From Fasciolopsis buskii (taxonomy: Eukaryota; Platyhelminthes; Trematoda; Plagiorchiida; Fasciolidae), in NCBI GenBank assembly GCA_008360955.1, contig LUCM01004676.1, forward strand, positions 240,608-304,607: DNA of 64,000 bases. Reading direction: 5' to 3'. The notes beneath the pieces are model-generated. The model worked only from the letters and a program-made list of their open reading frames with translations. It was not told the DNA's origin and searched no databases. Below are positions 47,000 to 58,205 of this stretch, one piece after another. How positions within the stretch are numbered: position 1 is the stretch's first letter; every line of letters begins with the position of its first letter. Position numbers and translations under genes: made by a program.

Positions 47000-49900
47000 A
47001 ACTGCCTTTAATCAACTGGGCCAACAGTCAAATCAATCATAGCTCCATAGGAAACCGAACTATTCCTCGATCGGCCTGACAAAACTGAGCCAGGAGAAAA
47101 GATACAACCAACATCTGAGGGCAGAACCTTTTGGTTCACCTGGAGATTGTCCCCGAGAGCTAGCCCAGGTTAGCAGTCCGATTCTATTATTTCATTCTCC
47201 ATCACTTGTCAAGGCCGATTAGCATTTGAAGACCTTCGAACGAACGTTTCAGCCACGTGCAACGAAAAACTATCAAAAATTGTTACGGTACCATTTGCAA
47301 CAATAAACGAACCTCAACTATGTTACTTTTGGGCCCTTTTACTTGAATTTCTAACAATAATCACGTTAATGACAGAGGCCGTCAAGCAAGGTCTCTGAGG
47401 ATGCCATATGTAAGCCTGGAACCACTTATACTAGCGGTAAACTTGTTGTCATCAATCGTGAATCTATTTGGTTGACAAATTATACCGCAAGCCAATACTT
47501 TTATAACAAAAGCGTTGCATCCAACGGCTGCCATATCCTCTGTGCCTGAATCATTGTTGTATATTATGTATTAGCTGCACTGTATCCAGCAGCGAATATC
47601 GGTGTTAACCGAGCTCAAATGCATTGAATCTAGTATTCTTGTGAGCATCGAGACCCAGTTCAAAGGCTAAACTAAGCCCTTGAAGACACGACATATTTTA
47701 ACCAAAATGAAGTAACAGGTTTATAAACTAACAAGAAATCAGTCATAATAATTGAGCAATTTGTCCAAAGACACCTGTGGTGATTGCAGGCCTGGAGTTC
47801 TGTGGCAAATAATAACAACCTTTCTCGGCAAGATAAACATGGAAGAGTCACACGAAAGAATCCCACTGACCCAGGCAAAACTGTGCATAGTGGTGGCGGG
47901 TAAGCTGCATCAGACGAAATCTACAGCACTGAATACAAAAAGCTTAATGCACAAAATATACTGAGATAAATGGAGCGATGCTTGCAAGGAAACAGGTGCA
48001 TACTGCGAGATATGTACTAGGCTATGTACTTCAATGAAGGCGCACAATTTCCGTGTGAAGAGGTGAGAACGTCGCATAGATACTAAACGTTCATTAGTGT
48101 AGTTTATTTCAAAACTTGCATAATTTTAATCGCGTATGCTTGTGCACAAATGTATATGCACATGTATGTTTTATTTACAAGTGTACCTATACCCAGTCTG
48201 CGGGGCAGGGGGTGATGAGCACTAAAACATTCCTCTTTGGGCTGATGTGCACTCTGTGAGACTATCAGACGATGAACGGTTGGTCAGAAATCATGCAGCT
48301 TACTCTGCTACTTCTGTAGGCTTACACCAATCAGAAGATAGTATGACTCGGAGTTCACCAGCGGAACTTCAGTAGAAGTCATTGTACCATCTTCTGGTGA
48401 GAAGCCGCCAGATATTAAGGCATGGTTTCACAGGTAAAACAATGTTGCTCGTTACATAAATGTATTGCAGTAACAAAAATAAGTTATGAAGAATCTGGAA
48501 GTCATTTCCCATCAACCAGCGGCTTTCATAATTCCGGGCTGAATGAGCCGGCACAGTGCATCGGTATTTTAAATATCCTGGGTGGTGAACCAGTGCAACT
48601 GAAAATTTTAGAGCACAAACCGTGATCGTCACAGAAGATGGTCAGGTTGACATTAAGATTATACTCACTTTAAGCGTAATTGGTACTTGCGGCGTCAGTG
48701 CAGTTTGCCACGCATCAAGCACCATTGAAGATGCATTCATGTGTAGAGGCTAGCAGGACAGTGTTGAGAGTGTTCAGAAAAATTCATCCTGGATTACCCG
48801 TCAACCAGCATAATTTGCTGAAATCGTCTATCAGACAGTGCAAAAGGATGTTGATAACGGGCAATTATATTCACTTTGGATTGTATGGGTGCACACAGCG
48901 AGTAATGGCCATGCATTTTGTACTATCTGATGGTGATACGAAATTTCAGCTACACGCAGACGGCATGAGTTTTCTAAGATAACATTCGCAGTTGTGGCCC
49001 ATCCGGGGTCGCTTACTGCAACCCTCTTTCCAAATGATTGCCATGAAACTCTTTTATAGAATAAAAAGGCGCTGTGGGGTAATAAACTATCTGGGTGACG
49101 GTAAAAACAGCTCTTACTCCCAAAATTTTTGTTCAGCAAGCACAAAACTGACGTAAAATAATCCTATCCAGGTTCAGAATGAATGCTCTAAATAAAGCAA
49201 TGATCATGGAAACTAAAACCAATTAGCCACTACAGTTGTCCACAATGTACTGTAAGAGACTGCACCACAGGTAGACATTTCGTTTTCCTAATGAAACCAG
49301 GTCAGCCAAGATCCGATATCAACTTCAGGTTAAGACGTTAAACAGAAGAACCGCCGTTCTAAAAAAATGTCTGCGGGTAGGACCGAAATATTTCCCAGTG
49401 AAAACATGCAACAGACATAAATTTGTTATGAAAAGAACAGACAATTTGGCGAAAAACCAGTTACTACTGCGGGTCAACCAACACATTTCGGCCATCTGGA
49501 GGTGTTTCAGTTGCGAATTTCCATGAATTATGGGAACTTTGGTCCCATGGTGGACCGAGCGCAAATAATGTTTGCTGTACACAAAGCCTGATGTTCTGAA
49601 AGATATCCCCTCCAAATTATTTTATATAAACTCTCAACATCTGTGCGTTTCCGAATACATTCTTTCCAACAAGAAATGACGCGTTCATTTCATTGAACAA
49701 TAGTGGTCATTTTTTATGCAAATTTCATCCAGCTTTGCGGTGAAAACCAAGATATTTTCAGTATTCAGGAGACGATGCACATTTGTGAGGACGTGCGTGT
49801 ACACCGGCCACTGGGTAGATTCTCCTCTTTCTTTTATGAAAAGTGCTTGCAAAATTCAAGGAGTGCGTCAAGAGTCGAAATATGGTTGTGGGACGGATCT

Positions 49901-51046
49901 CCTCAGAGGCCAGCATGCAAGCGGAGATCAAATATCGGGATTGGGCTTTGACACATACTGTGGGCAGATGTGGTTCAAAAAAAAAGATATTCTAGGTAAG
50001 TGAGACGTTTTTCATTGAGTATCTACATAAAGCTTTCTTGATTGGTCGCTCGCCGGCCGCAGTCGTCGACATTTGTGACAACCGTGTTCAGTTGTGTGCA
50101 TGAACAGACGAATAGTTGTTTCAGGAAGCCCACCAAGTCTCCTAACTTTACAGCTCTCAGATGAAATCGGCTTTAGGAAAAGATGATAAGCGTCCTCCAA
50201 AATAAACGCGGCCGTTGCTAGGGCACCATGGACACGTCATTTTTCCCCATTTCAGTAGCTGGAGATGGAAACAAGTTAGTTGTTTTTTTAGTGGTAAGTT
50301 TTGTCATAGGTGTGGAATTTTCCAGTAACCAGTCAGGGAACGTTGTCAATTGATAATGAATGACAGAGGTAAGTGGCGTCTTGGTGCCAGAGACAGTCAG
50401 AAAATGCACTGATCGTTTTGTCGGAGGGCTTCTAAGTCCGCCAATTTTAATTACTGCACGGACGGAACTGGATCCGTTAAACGTGGACAACTGAACGTTT
50501 GGCTGTGGCGTCGTTTGGTTGTTCACAAATCGTCCGTGCTCTTGTGAGCAGACTGTGTGAAAGCTAAGTTTCTCGAGACTACTGTTCGCCGAACGTCAGT
50601 AGAAGCATTCGAATGGAGTGCAGATCGGTTCTGAAGTACGGTATTCCCGGATCTGGGAACATAAACAGTGTAGGAGAAATCCGACTCCGTTTTCCGCCTT
50701 TTGCATTTGAGTAGAACTTGTAACTACACCTGCATAAGTGGGCTCCAAAAGTTCCAGCCTTCAAAAAACAAAGAACTTCAAATCTGGCCCAGCGTTCGAA
50801 GCCAAGGAAACTCGCCGGACGCTCATTTAACTGTTGCCGTCACTTCAGACCTGTGCCAACTGAAATTCACTGAACGGAACTGACCAACGGTTCCGTTGTT
50901 CGTTTAACAGTTGACCGAATGTGACTGCTGTGGTTCCCATATTTTCTGGACTACCCGCTCGTGTCTTCGCCTCTCCCCATATTTAATGACACCGAGCTCC
51001 CGGTGTGAATCCGCGAAATAATTGCCTTTTGGATTACAATACAGTT
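47000..51046. other. Region between unknown gene and CLEC16A start
   Basis: About 4 kb. A plus-strand stretch near 47050-47166 reads LTKLSQEKRYNQHLRAEP before a GTTAGC donor. A minus-strand frame at 50218-50526 starts MNNQTTPQPNVQLS and could be a divergent gene. Neither is recognised. The CLEC16A promoter should lie in the last few hundred bases, but no element was singled out. Confidence 0.35.
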
Positions 51047-51114
51047 ATGTTTGGTCGTGGCAAAATCGCTAATCTCATGAAGCCTAAAAAGCTTCATTCT
51101 CTGGAATACCTAAA
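51047..51114 (+). CDS. CLEC16A: CLEC16A/Ema homologue, first coding exon
   Basis: The ATG is followed by 22 codons and two bases, then a perfect GTAAGT donor (phase 2). The start is MFGRGKIANLM and the end KPKKLHSLEYL, with the split codon giving Lys. Human CLEC16A begins MFGR and has NIHSLDHLKYLYHVL at the same place, and the fly protein Ema has PHSLEHLKYLY; here too the match ends at the Lys. The family acts on endosome maturation, autophagy and mitophagy. The next exon should start with the rest of the Lys codon and a Tyr-Leu pair, then a conserved IWGDQND block; I found none before the window end. The short exon limits certainty. Confidence 0.7.
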
Positions 51115-52050
51115 GTAAGTAACGGCTTTCTTAGCAAAATGTAGTGCGTTACTCCAGGGCCTTTGTTACCAAATTCTTTCGGCCGGTGGACGTTATACTA
51201 ATTTTACATTGTGTTCCCAGACTGGGATTAACTGTCTGACTAGCCTCTTAGGGTTGATGCAGTGGAGAAATCAGTAATGGGGATGTGATTTTGGGCATAT
51301 TTTTATGTAACTTCCTTCTTGTTCGCGAATCCCACGGTAGTCCATGTCTTCCGGAGTAAATCTTAAATTGATTATGTCGACGCCTTGTGGCATTTACGAA
51401 TTTGACCGGCAAATGTACATATATTTATATATGTATACATGTATATTGCGTTTAACACAGGGTTAAATGCAGATCGCCTGCTTCTGGAACCACAAAGGAA
51501 GGGAATGAGCTGGAAGGAGGGGATAAGGAAGTTCGGAATCCACCGGGTAGCTCCCTCAGTCTCCATCACAGGTACATCACACCCATGAACTGTATTGAAC
51601 TTTTGTGTTTTGTCCCAGTTGAAGCATCTTAAACGCGACTTAGTTTTCCAATAATCGTAATCGGCCCCCTGCTTGCTTCTACGGGGTAGATGGCTTTATT
51701 GTCGTCCGGCTCCCTACTACGCCTAATTCACAGAAACCTTACGTAGTCCGTCTCAAAATTGCGGTTGTCGGTTCTCTCTCATGGGCCCTGACACTAAACC
51801 AAATTCAATCTCACTGTTGCGCTTACTCTATGCATTCGCCGGTCGTTCAAAAACTCGCGCTTAACTGTAACATTGATTATGCTCGTCACTTTCTTTAGCC
51901 TTCTTTTGCTGTTTTTGACCGCATCAGACACCACCCACTTACATTTATCAGCTACTTTCTTCATTTCTGCCATGTTCTTAACAAATGTCTGATTTTGTTA
52001 ATCAGTTAGTAGCCGCCTGTGGAATTTTACCTCTTGATTTATCAATGGTG
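51115..52050. other. Putative CLEC16A intron 1, left part
   Basis: About 0.9 kb between the CLEC16A exon and the RTE fragment; nothing recognised. Confidence 0.4.
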
Positions 52051-52069
52051 ATTTTCTACTCGTGGTTGT

Positions 52070-52495
52070 GCCGGTCCCGACGAACTCATGCCAGCTTTTT
52101 TCAGACTAGGGGGAGAAGCTCTGGTGAAATCACTTACCTCCCTCATTCGTGATATTTGGAACGAGGAGCGTATTCCGTTCTCGTGGGGTAAGTCACTGGT
52201 TATACGCATCTTCGAGAAGAACACACGGGTGACTGTAGCCATCATCGTGGGATCAGTTTAATTCCAATAGTTACTAAGGTGTTAGCTTCGATAATGCTGC
52301 GCCGTTTGACACCGATTCGCGAGAGTAATATCTGCGAACAGCAGGCCGGATTTCGTCGAGGTTTGGGTTGCATCGACCAAATATTCACTCTTCGCCAAGT
52401 ACTAGAAAGGCATCACACACCGCCTCCCTACGATCGTAGTCTTTCTGGACGTGGAAGACGCGTTCGACTCAGTGGCGCGACCGGCACTTTTTATT
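52070..52495 (+). mobile_element. RTE-like retrotransposon fragment, reverse transcriptase
   Basis: In successive frames it reads GPDELMPAFFRLGGEALVKS, then ISLIPIVTKVLASIMLRRLT, EQQAGFRRGLGCIDQIFTLR and VVFLDVEDAFDSVARPALF. These are the central reverse transcriptase motifs of RTE-type elements. Frameshifts occur near 52235 and 52425. The fragment stops abruptly near 52495, before the catalytic YADD region, where an ATCCGG-rich stretch begins. Confidence 0.8.
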
Positions 52496-52514
52496 ACTCC
52501 ACTGGTGGCATGGC

Positions 52515-52660
52515 GGTTCCGGTGCGCATCCGGACCCTTTCCGGTAACAGCCCGGATAAAATCCGGGAAAGTTCCTGTGAAATCCGGTGAATCCGGACAC
52601 CACATACGAAAAATCCCGGAAACGCAACCGGNGGTGCCTATCCGGTACCGGCTGGGCAAA
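52515..52660. repeat. ATCCGG-rich motif array with one undetermined base
   Basis: About seven ATCCGG or near variants (AACCGG, ATCCCGG, TTCCGG) in about 145 bases, in both orientations, with one n at 52632. The flanks lack this motif. It may be a satellite-like or termini-rich insert in the RTE fragment. Confidence 0.6.
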
Positions 52661-53420
52661 TGCTGGACAAAAGGAAAATCGCGCAACCGTTCACCTCTTT
52701 TTCGCCCCATTACCGAACAACGATTTTTGACGCTCTTGACGCTTAGACGGATGCAGTAGCATCACCTACAGCAAACGACTAAGCATTCTTACGTAAGCAG
52801 CGCCCATCCTGCAAATCTTTTTCAGCGACAAAACCAGGAACATGGTATATTCCTGCTGGCGATTTGCAACGATTCAATCGGAGCCGGACTCCATCAAAAA
52901 AATTAGAACAAGAAGAAGGGGCAAAAAAATAAATTATTACGACAGATATAAAAAAGTTACATCTGGTTCCGAGTGCAGTACGTACATTCAGACGGTTTCT
53001 CTCGGAGACCTGAAAAGGAATGAAGAGAAATACTGTCAGATGAAACAGTTAGTATACAGGTTTCATAGGCTGCCTCACTGGATGTGATCGCTCATTCTAG
53101 GAAAACATTTAATGGGTCTCATGCCCTAGCTTTGGCCTGGTTATGTGCGCAGTAAAACTGACGGTGAGCCGAAATGACTACTGGGAAAGCAATCAAATAA
53201 CAAGGACGGTAATCTGCACATTATTTGAATTGAATGAAAACTTAGTACGTGGCGATAAGCGTACTTGTGTGCTGTCCTCCCGTAACTTCGATCTCGCGCA
53301 TCCGTGAACCGATGTTTAATGATTTTCTCAATATCCAGGACCGACTGTTCCTGTAATGTCGTTATTGATCTCACGGCAGCTGTTAGACAGTAAGTGAAAG
53401 TTATGGAATTAATCTGCCAA
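52661..53420. other. Unassigned
   Basis: About 0.75 kb; no coding block recognised. Confidence 0.4.
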
Positions 53421-53439
53421 TAATGGCTTATACAAATCG

Positions 53440-53763
53440 TTGGATGGAAATAGCTGTTTTCCCACCAGTTCCGGGCCAGTTACACTGCAAAGCTAGGTCT
53501 TCATCAATGGTCACAGTCAGCATTCTGCGCACCGTGGTATCAACTTCCCGGGCGCTACAACGCTTCAGTGCACGAACCTGGAATTTCAATGAAAGCCGCG
53601 GACGACTTACCGTTGCGTTGAAGTTGCTCATTACCCTTAAATCTTGTTCCAGCTTGGCCAACCCATCTAGGTCCATTGCTCTGGTTGGGTGGTAACGGCT
53701 AACTTCATCGGACACGCACATCCAGGCGGCGAATGATGCTTGCCTGACTGACCCTGATGTCAT
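53440..53763 (-). mobile_element. DUF4806-like fragment of a transposon
   Basis: The minus-strand frame has MDLDGLAKLEQDLRV and later DEDLALQCNWPGTGGKTAIS, which fit the DUF4806 pattern (a PLDSLEALQ.LE helix, then a D.LA...NW.GRGGK end). In other animals such proteins often accompany En/Spm-type transposases. The open frame is about 100 codons. No start or splice structure could be fixed. Confidence 0.55.
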
Positions 53764-54771
53764 TTAGTGCCGACAAAGTTCTGTCTGAGTCGCCTGCAAA
53801 ACCGATAGTTTAGACCAGTTCTGTTACCTTTAAGCATGACCAAAATTACAGGTCCTGATGCGTCCGGATTATGCATTTGAACACTACCTGATGCTTTAAT
53901 AAATGCCCGATGATATACAAGTTATGATGAGATGAATCTTGCCTGGAAGTTGACACGGTTGTTAGTTAGTAACAGCTGGTTGCTGGTTCAAGTGTCGGGG
54001 TTAGACTAAACGAACAGTGAGTTGAAGATTCATATGAATACCCGGAAATGTAAACATCGGTGGTAAACATCACCCCGGGGGATTTTGGGACCTTTCACGA
54101 GACTCCGTCCGGGGCTTCTGCATCGAAGGTCGTTCCTCCAAATTGTCGTCTGATTAGTACTGGACGGGGACTCTCAAAGTACACTGGCAGAATCGATAAC
54201 ATAACTTCATCGGGTGGGATACCATTGCGAAAAAGGGGCCCCTGATCATTCAAAGTTGTTCCTTGCCCCGATTGCGACAAGAATTGCTTTTGGAAGTTCA
54301 TTGCTTCCATCAGGTTGTCTACCAAGTTTATTAATAACACTGTTCTTATCGCAGTGGTACATTTCCGTGAATTCATACGATGGTGTTTAATCCGGTAAGT
54401 TGTCCGCGTTCAACAACTTTCGTTGATAAGCAGCGAATGTTTTTGACTTCGATCATTTCATGCGTTGATTCCTCGTCAGCCACTTGCTGTGTGCGACAAC
54501 AACAGTGTCGTCGACGGAAAACATAACGACGAGGTACATCTGAAATTTTCCCGCTCAGTTGTCGGACATTTAGGGCCAGCAAACCTAACCAATTTTCGTC
54601 AGCGAAAAGATAACGAATTTATGCATGTGTGCATTATGGGGGTAATGACATTTACACCAAGTACAGACAAAGAAAAACATTTACATTGAATATGGCTTAT
54701 GCCCACCTGGCGAATTTCAGCTTGCAAACAGCTTGCAAGAAATATATAAAAGTGGCTGGAGTGCAAAGTTT
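53764..54771 (-). mobile_element. Probable interior of the EnSpm-like remnant
   Basis: It lies between the transposase-like and DUF4806-like parts. It has two short minus-strand frames (54095-54376, 54373-54582) that I cannot match to specific motifs. Assignment to the element is by position only. Confidence 0.35.
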
Positions 54772-55395
54772 TCACGAAAAATCCAAAGACTCCCTGAAGT
54801 ACTTCACGTGTACTAGGCCCTTTTCCAAGCCCACTATGGACGCTGGCTTTCCCACAACAGTGACTGCGTTGTTACAGGAAATTTCTGTTAGCACCATGTT
54901 TTTGATGATGAGCGGATGTTTGCAGCCACGGAAACACCTTTGTGGCTCACCCACATAATCAAAAAGGGCATTAGCAGATACATAATCCAGCTTAAGGGAT
55001 CCGCAAATGCGGCGATGTAGCTGCTGAGCGTGATTTTTGGGTCCCCGAATACCGAATTTTAAAAATCGCCTGACTGACTCATAAGGAAAGCAAGAAAAAC
55101 TGTCCAGAGCACCGTGACGTACGGTATCCTCTGGCAAGTGATTTAAAGCATGCACAGAATGAGCTACACTAGAAGAGCCATACAGCAAAGACAACTGCAC
55201 GAAGCACCGGAGAAGAGATGCCGCGAAAGTATAGCGGGTTTTATGTACATAAGGGTGAAACAAATTATAAATGGACGCATACAACAACAGGAAATGTTTA
55301 TGCACATCATCAGGGTGTAATCCCTACAAACATACGGGTCCAACATACAATAAAAATATGCAAAATCTCGCGGCTTTCCAACGGTCCACGTCATC
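54772..55395 (-). mobile_element. EnSpm/CACTA-like transposase remnant
   Basis: The minus-strand pieces read DRWKAARFCIFLLYVGPVCL, then after a frameshift HKHFLLLYASIYNLFHPYV and SVHALNHLPEDTVRHGALDS followed by FSCFPYESVRRFLK. These match the C-terminal part of animal transposase-domain proteins (WKATEFR.FLLYTGP; H.L.HL.DDV...G.LDNFS.FPFE), related to the DUF4218 end of plant CACTA transposases. At least one frameshift is present. No terminal inverted repeats were located. With the DUF4806-like piece 1 kb downstream on the same strand it probably forms one dead element. Confidence 0.65.
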
Positions 55396-56316
55396 AGCAT
55401 GTCGACATAACCGTTGAAAATCCCAGGGTTTGTTGTGGCTGCAAGCAAGAATACGCTTACCAAAGTTTCTACGCCTGATCGACGTAAATGATAACGATTC
55501 GTGACAGGGCCTTGTATCCACACGAGTTTTTCCTGCACCGTTTCACGTTTCAGCTCAGATTACTTCCAGTACCTTTTCAGAGATGCTCTGACACAGTGCA
55601 CGATACAAATGATCTATTCACGTATTGCACATGGCAAGGATTGACACCGTTGGACTCCACAAGTTCAAATGAGAAGAACAAAATGAATACGACAGTAGTT
55701 TCTTCACCACTATACGAGTGCTTTTTCTTGACGCTACAAGCTGAATATGATTCGTCTACCGGTGACCCATCTCCACGGTTCACTTGGTGGTGTTGTTGAC
55801 AGAAACATACGGTCTCGCGGACCTACAACGGTGCGCTGAGAAAGTTGTCCATGGTGGTATAAACCATTCACGAAAAAAGAACAATTTTCGAAGATAACTT
55901 TCTCCGCAGTTTGCCTTGCTGTCTGCCTCTGATTTGGCATTATATTTTGGTTACTTTGTCTCGCACTACATAAGATTTGCTTAGTTGCAGCCTCTTCTCA
56001 CTTTCAAGAGTCATTAATTTCGAATCGCACATGCCGTTTGTCTATATCTGCTGTAGTTTACCTTAGCGTGCACGGTCGCGCCAGTGCTATTTCGGTACCA
56101 CGATTTACACGGCTCCATCACTTTCATAATTAACCGCTAACAATTACATATTGGCGTGTCCTGCTACTGGACACCAATGCGCATATTTGTAAGCTAACAC
56201 ACCCCGGCCATAAACTTATCAGTTTCCGTTTTGGAGCTGCTTGATTCATGTGCTTCCATTCCACATCTTGGTTTGGTTTCCTTGTCTACCCAGTCAGCTC
56301 AGGGGGCGCTAAAACG

Positions 56317-56327
56317 CCCCCCCCCCC
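56317..56327 (+). repeat. Poly-C run
   Basis: Eleven consecutive C, followed by a short palindrome around AACGGTTCGCTAGGGACCGTT. Confidence 0.9.
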
Positions 56328-58193
56328 AAACGGTTCGCTAGGGACCGTTTTCCAAAAAGGTATTATACCACAGGTTTTTCGGTATATTTGCTGTTAAAGT
56401 CGTAATTTGAACATTTCCGGTTTTTGTTTTCCTCCGAAGGCTGAAACTCAAAGTACATAAATGATCTCATATCTTGAGCACCTCAGCTGGTAATTTTAGG
56501 AAATGCGGGTAAAAACTGCGTGAATAGGCCATAGTTGGTGATTTTCGTTCACGACAATTCCAAACGTTGATAGAATTTACGAAGAAATGGTCCTTAAAAC
56601 TTCCAATGTTCTGGTGATTCCAACTGCGCGATTTTAATGAGGTCCAATTTTGAAGGTCAGGCGGTCTCGTGACTTGCTGGTGATTGCTTACAGCATGTGA
56701 GTCGCGATGCTGTGGTCACAGTTTTCGTCATTTTTATATTGAATGGGCAAGTGGGTTTCCCTACTGATTCCGTGAGCACGCGTTACTTGCGTTAGAGGGC
56801 ATCTTGTGGACTTTAATTATTGACGCCAAAACATTTATTCAAACAAATGTAAGATTTGAGTTAAGTTTATGCTTACAATTCGCTTTCGCCATTTATTGTT
56901 TAATTAGGCCCTCGCAATCGTAAAACTAACTCGTTACCGGATATACATTACTGTGGATCACCTGGATGGTATCCTTTGAGAATGACATCAGCTGGTTTAC
57001 GGAACTTGCTTAGATGAGAGAAAAATATTTATTAGAGACTCAATTGCACGACTTGCTTGTTGGATTTATGTTTAAGGTGGCTTCCTGGACATCATTTCCC
57101 TACTTATTTTCCTCTGTTGCTTCATTTTGGAGTTTATATTTTTCCCTTGTGTCCATGTAAAGAATGCACGATATCAATTTCTATGTGAAGTGCCGCCGTC
57201 TAGGAATTTCGTTGTAAATATTACGACGAGAAATGAATCGAAGAATACCGTCAGGTTGTGTTTATATATGTGGGCACTCCAGAACATCAATGTGAATACG
57301 AAGAAAGGAACTACTGAGGGTTGCTCGTGCCCACATAGAACAAATAGCTCTCAGAATATGCACAATGGATCAGAGATCTGTGCGGTGGGGTATAAGCTTT
57401 TCGCTATTTGCAATGAATAGGCGATAGCGCAAAGTTTCCTGAATCAGAAGTAAGCTATGGAAATTTAATGGGAGAGAGTGTGATATGTGTGAATGAGGCT
57501 CCACAGAAAGGTTTAAGGGGTAAAGCAGTTTTTGTTTCACTAATTGATTTTGGTAACAATGAAAAAGAGGACGAAACTTTCTCATGAGCGTACGGGCAAC
57601 AACATTCGGCAATAGAACTCAGGATGTCGTGTGTCAGGTAATGACAGCATCTGTCCTGGGTCAGCTGAATATGAAAGGTGCCTACTGGAAAACGGTTTTG
57701 TCTGGCACGAAACTTTGTGCGAGAGTACTAGGTAGGTTCAAGACTGTGTAGCTTCCCACCTGTAGATGTTGTTTGCTGTATAGGCCACCCATGAGCCACA
57801 GTACAAGCAGTGCGAGAAAAGATGAGGCGATGCGTCCAACGTTGTGGGTACCCTGCTCAAGACGACCTCAGAAACTCAAGGAGCATTGGTTTTCAGTGTT
57901 CCGTAACAACGGTGAATCACATGCTAGCTGCTTTCAAAGTAATCTTCATTAAGAAATGAGTATCCGAAATGAAAACAATGACAATGTGTACATCTGTCGA
58001 ATTGACACGCGGCTTCCTTTCTGTACTCACATTTAAAGTTTTCCACTGTCAGTGTATATTGCTACAATAAGCATCGTCCGTCAATACAGCAATGGTGTAA
58101 TGCCAATTCCGATTATTTTTAAAGTTGAAACAAATATGCAGGAAAACTTTGGAACGATTCGGGACTTTTTGAGGTATGTTCTTGGACTGTTTC

Positions 58194-58205
58194 GGGGGGG
58201 GGGGG
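58194..58205 (+). repeat. Poly-G run
   Basis: Twelve consecutive G inside a motif (GACTGTTTCGG..GTGCTGACTGGGG) that recurs without the run at 58914-58945. Confidence 0.9.
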
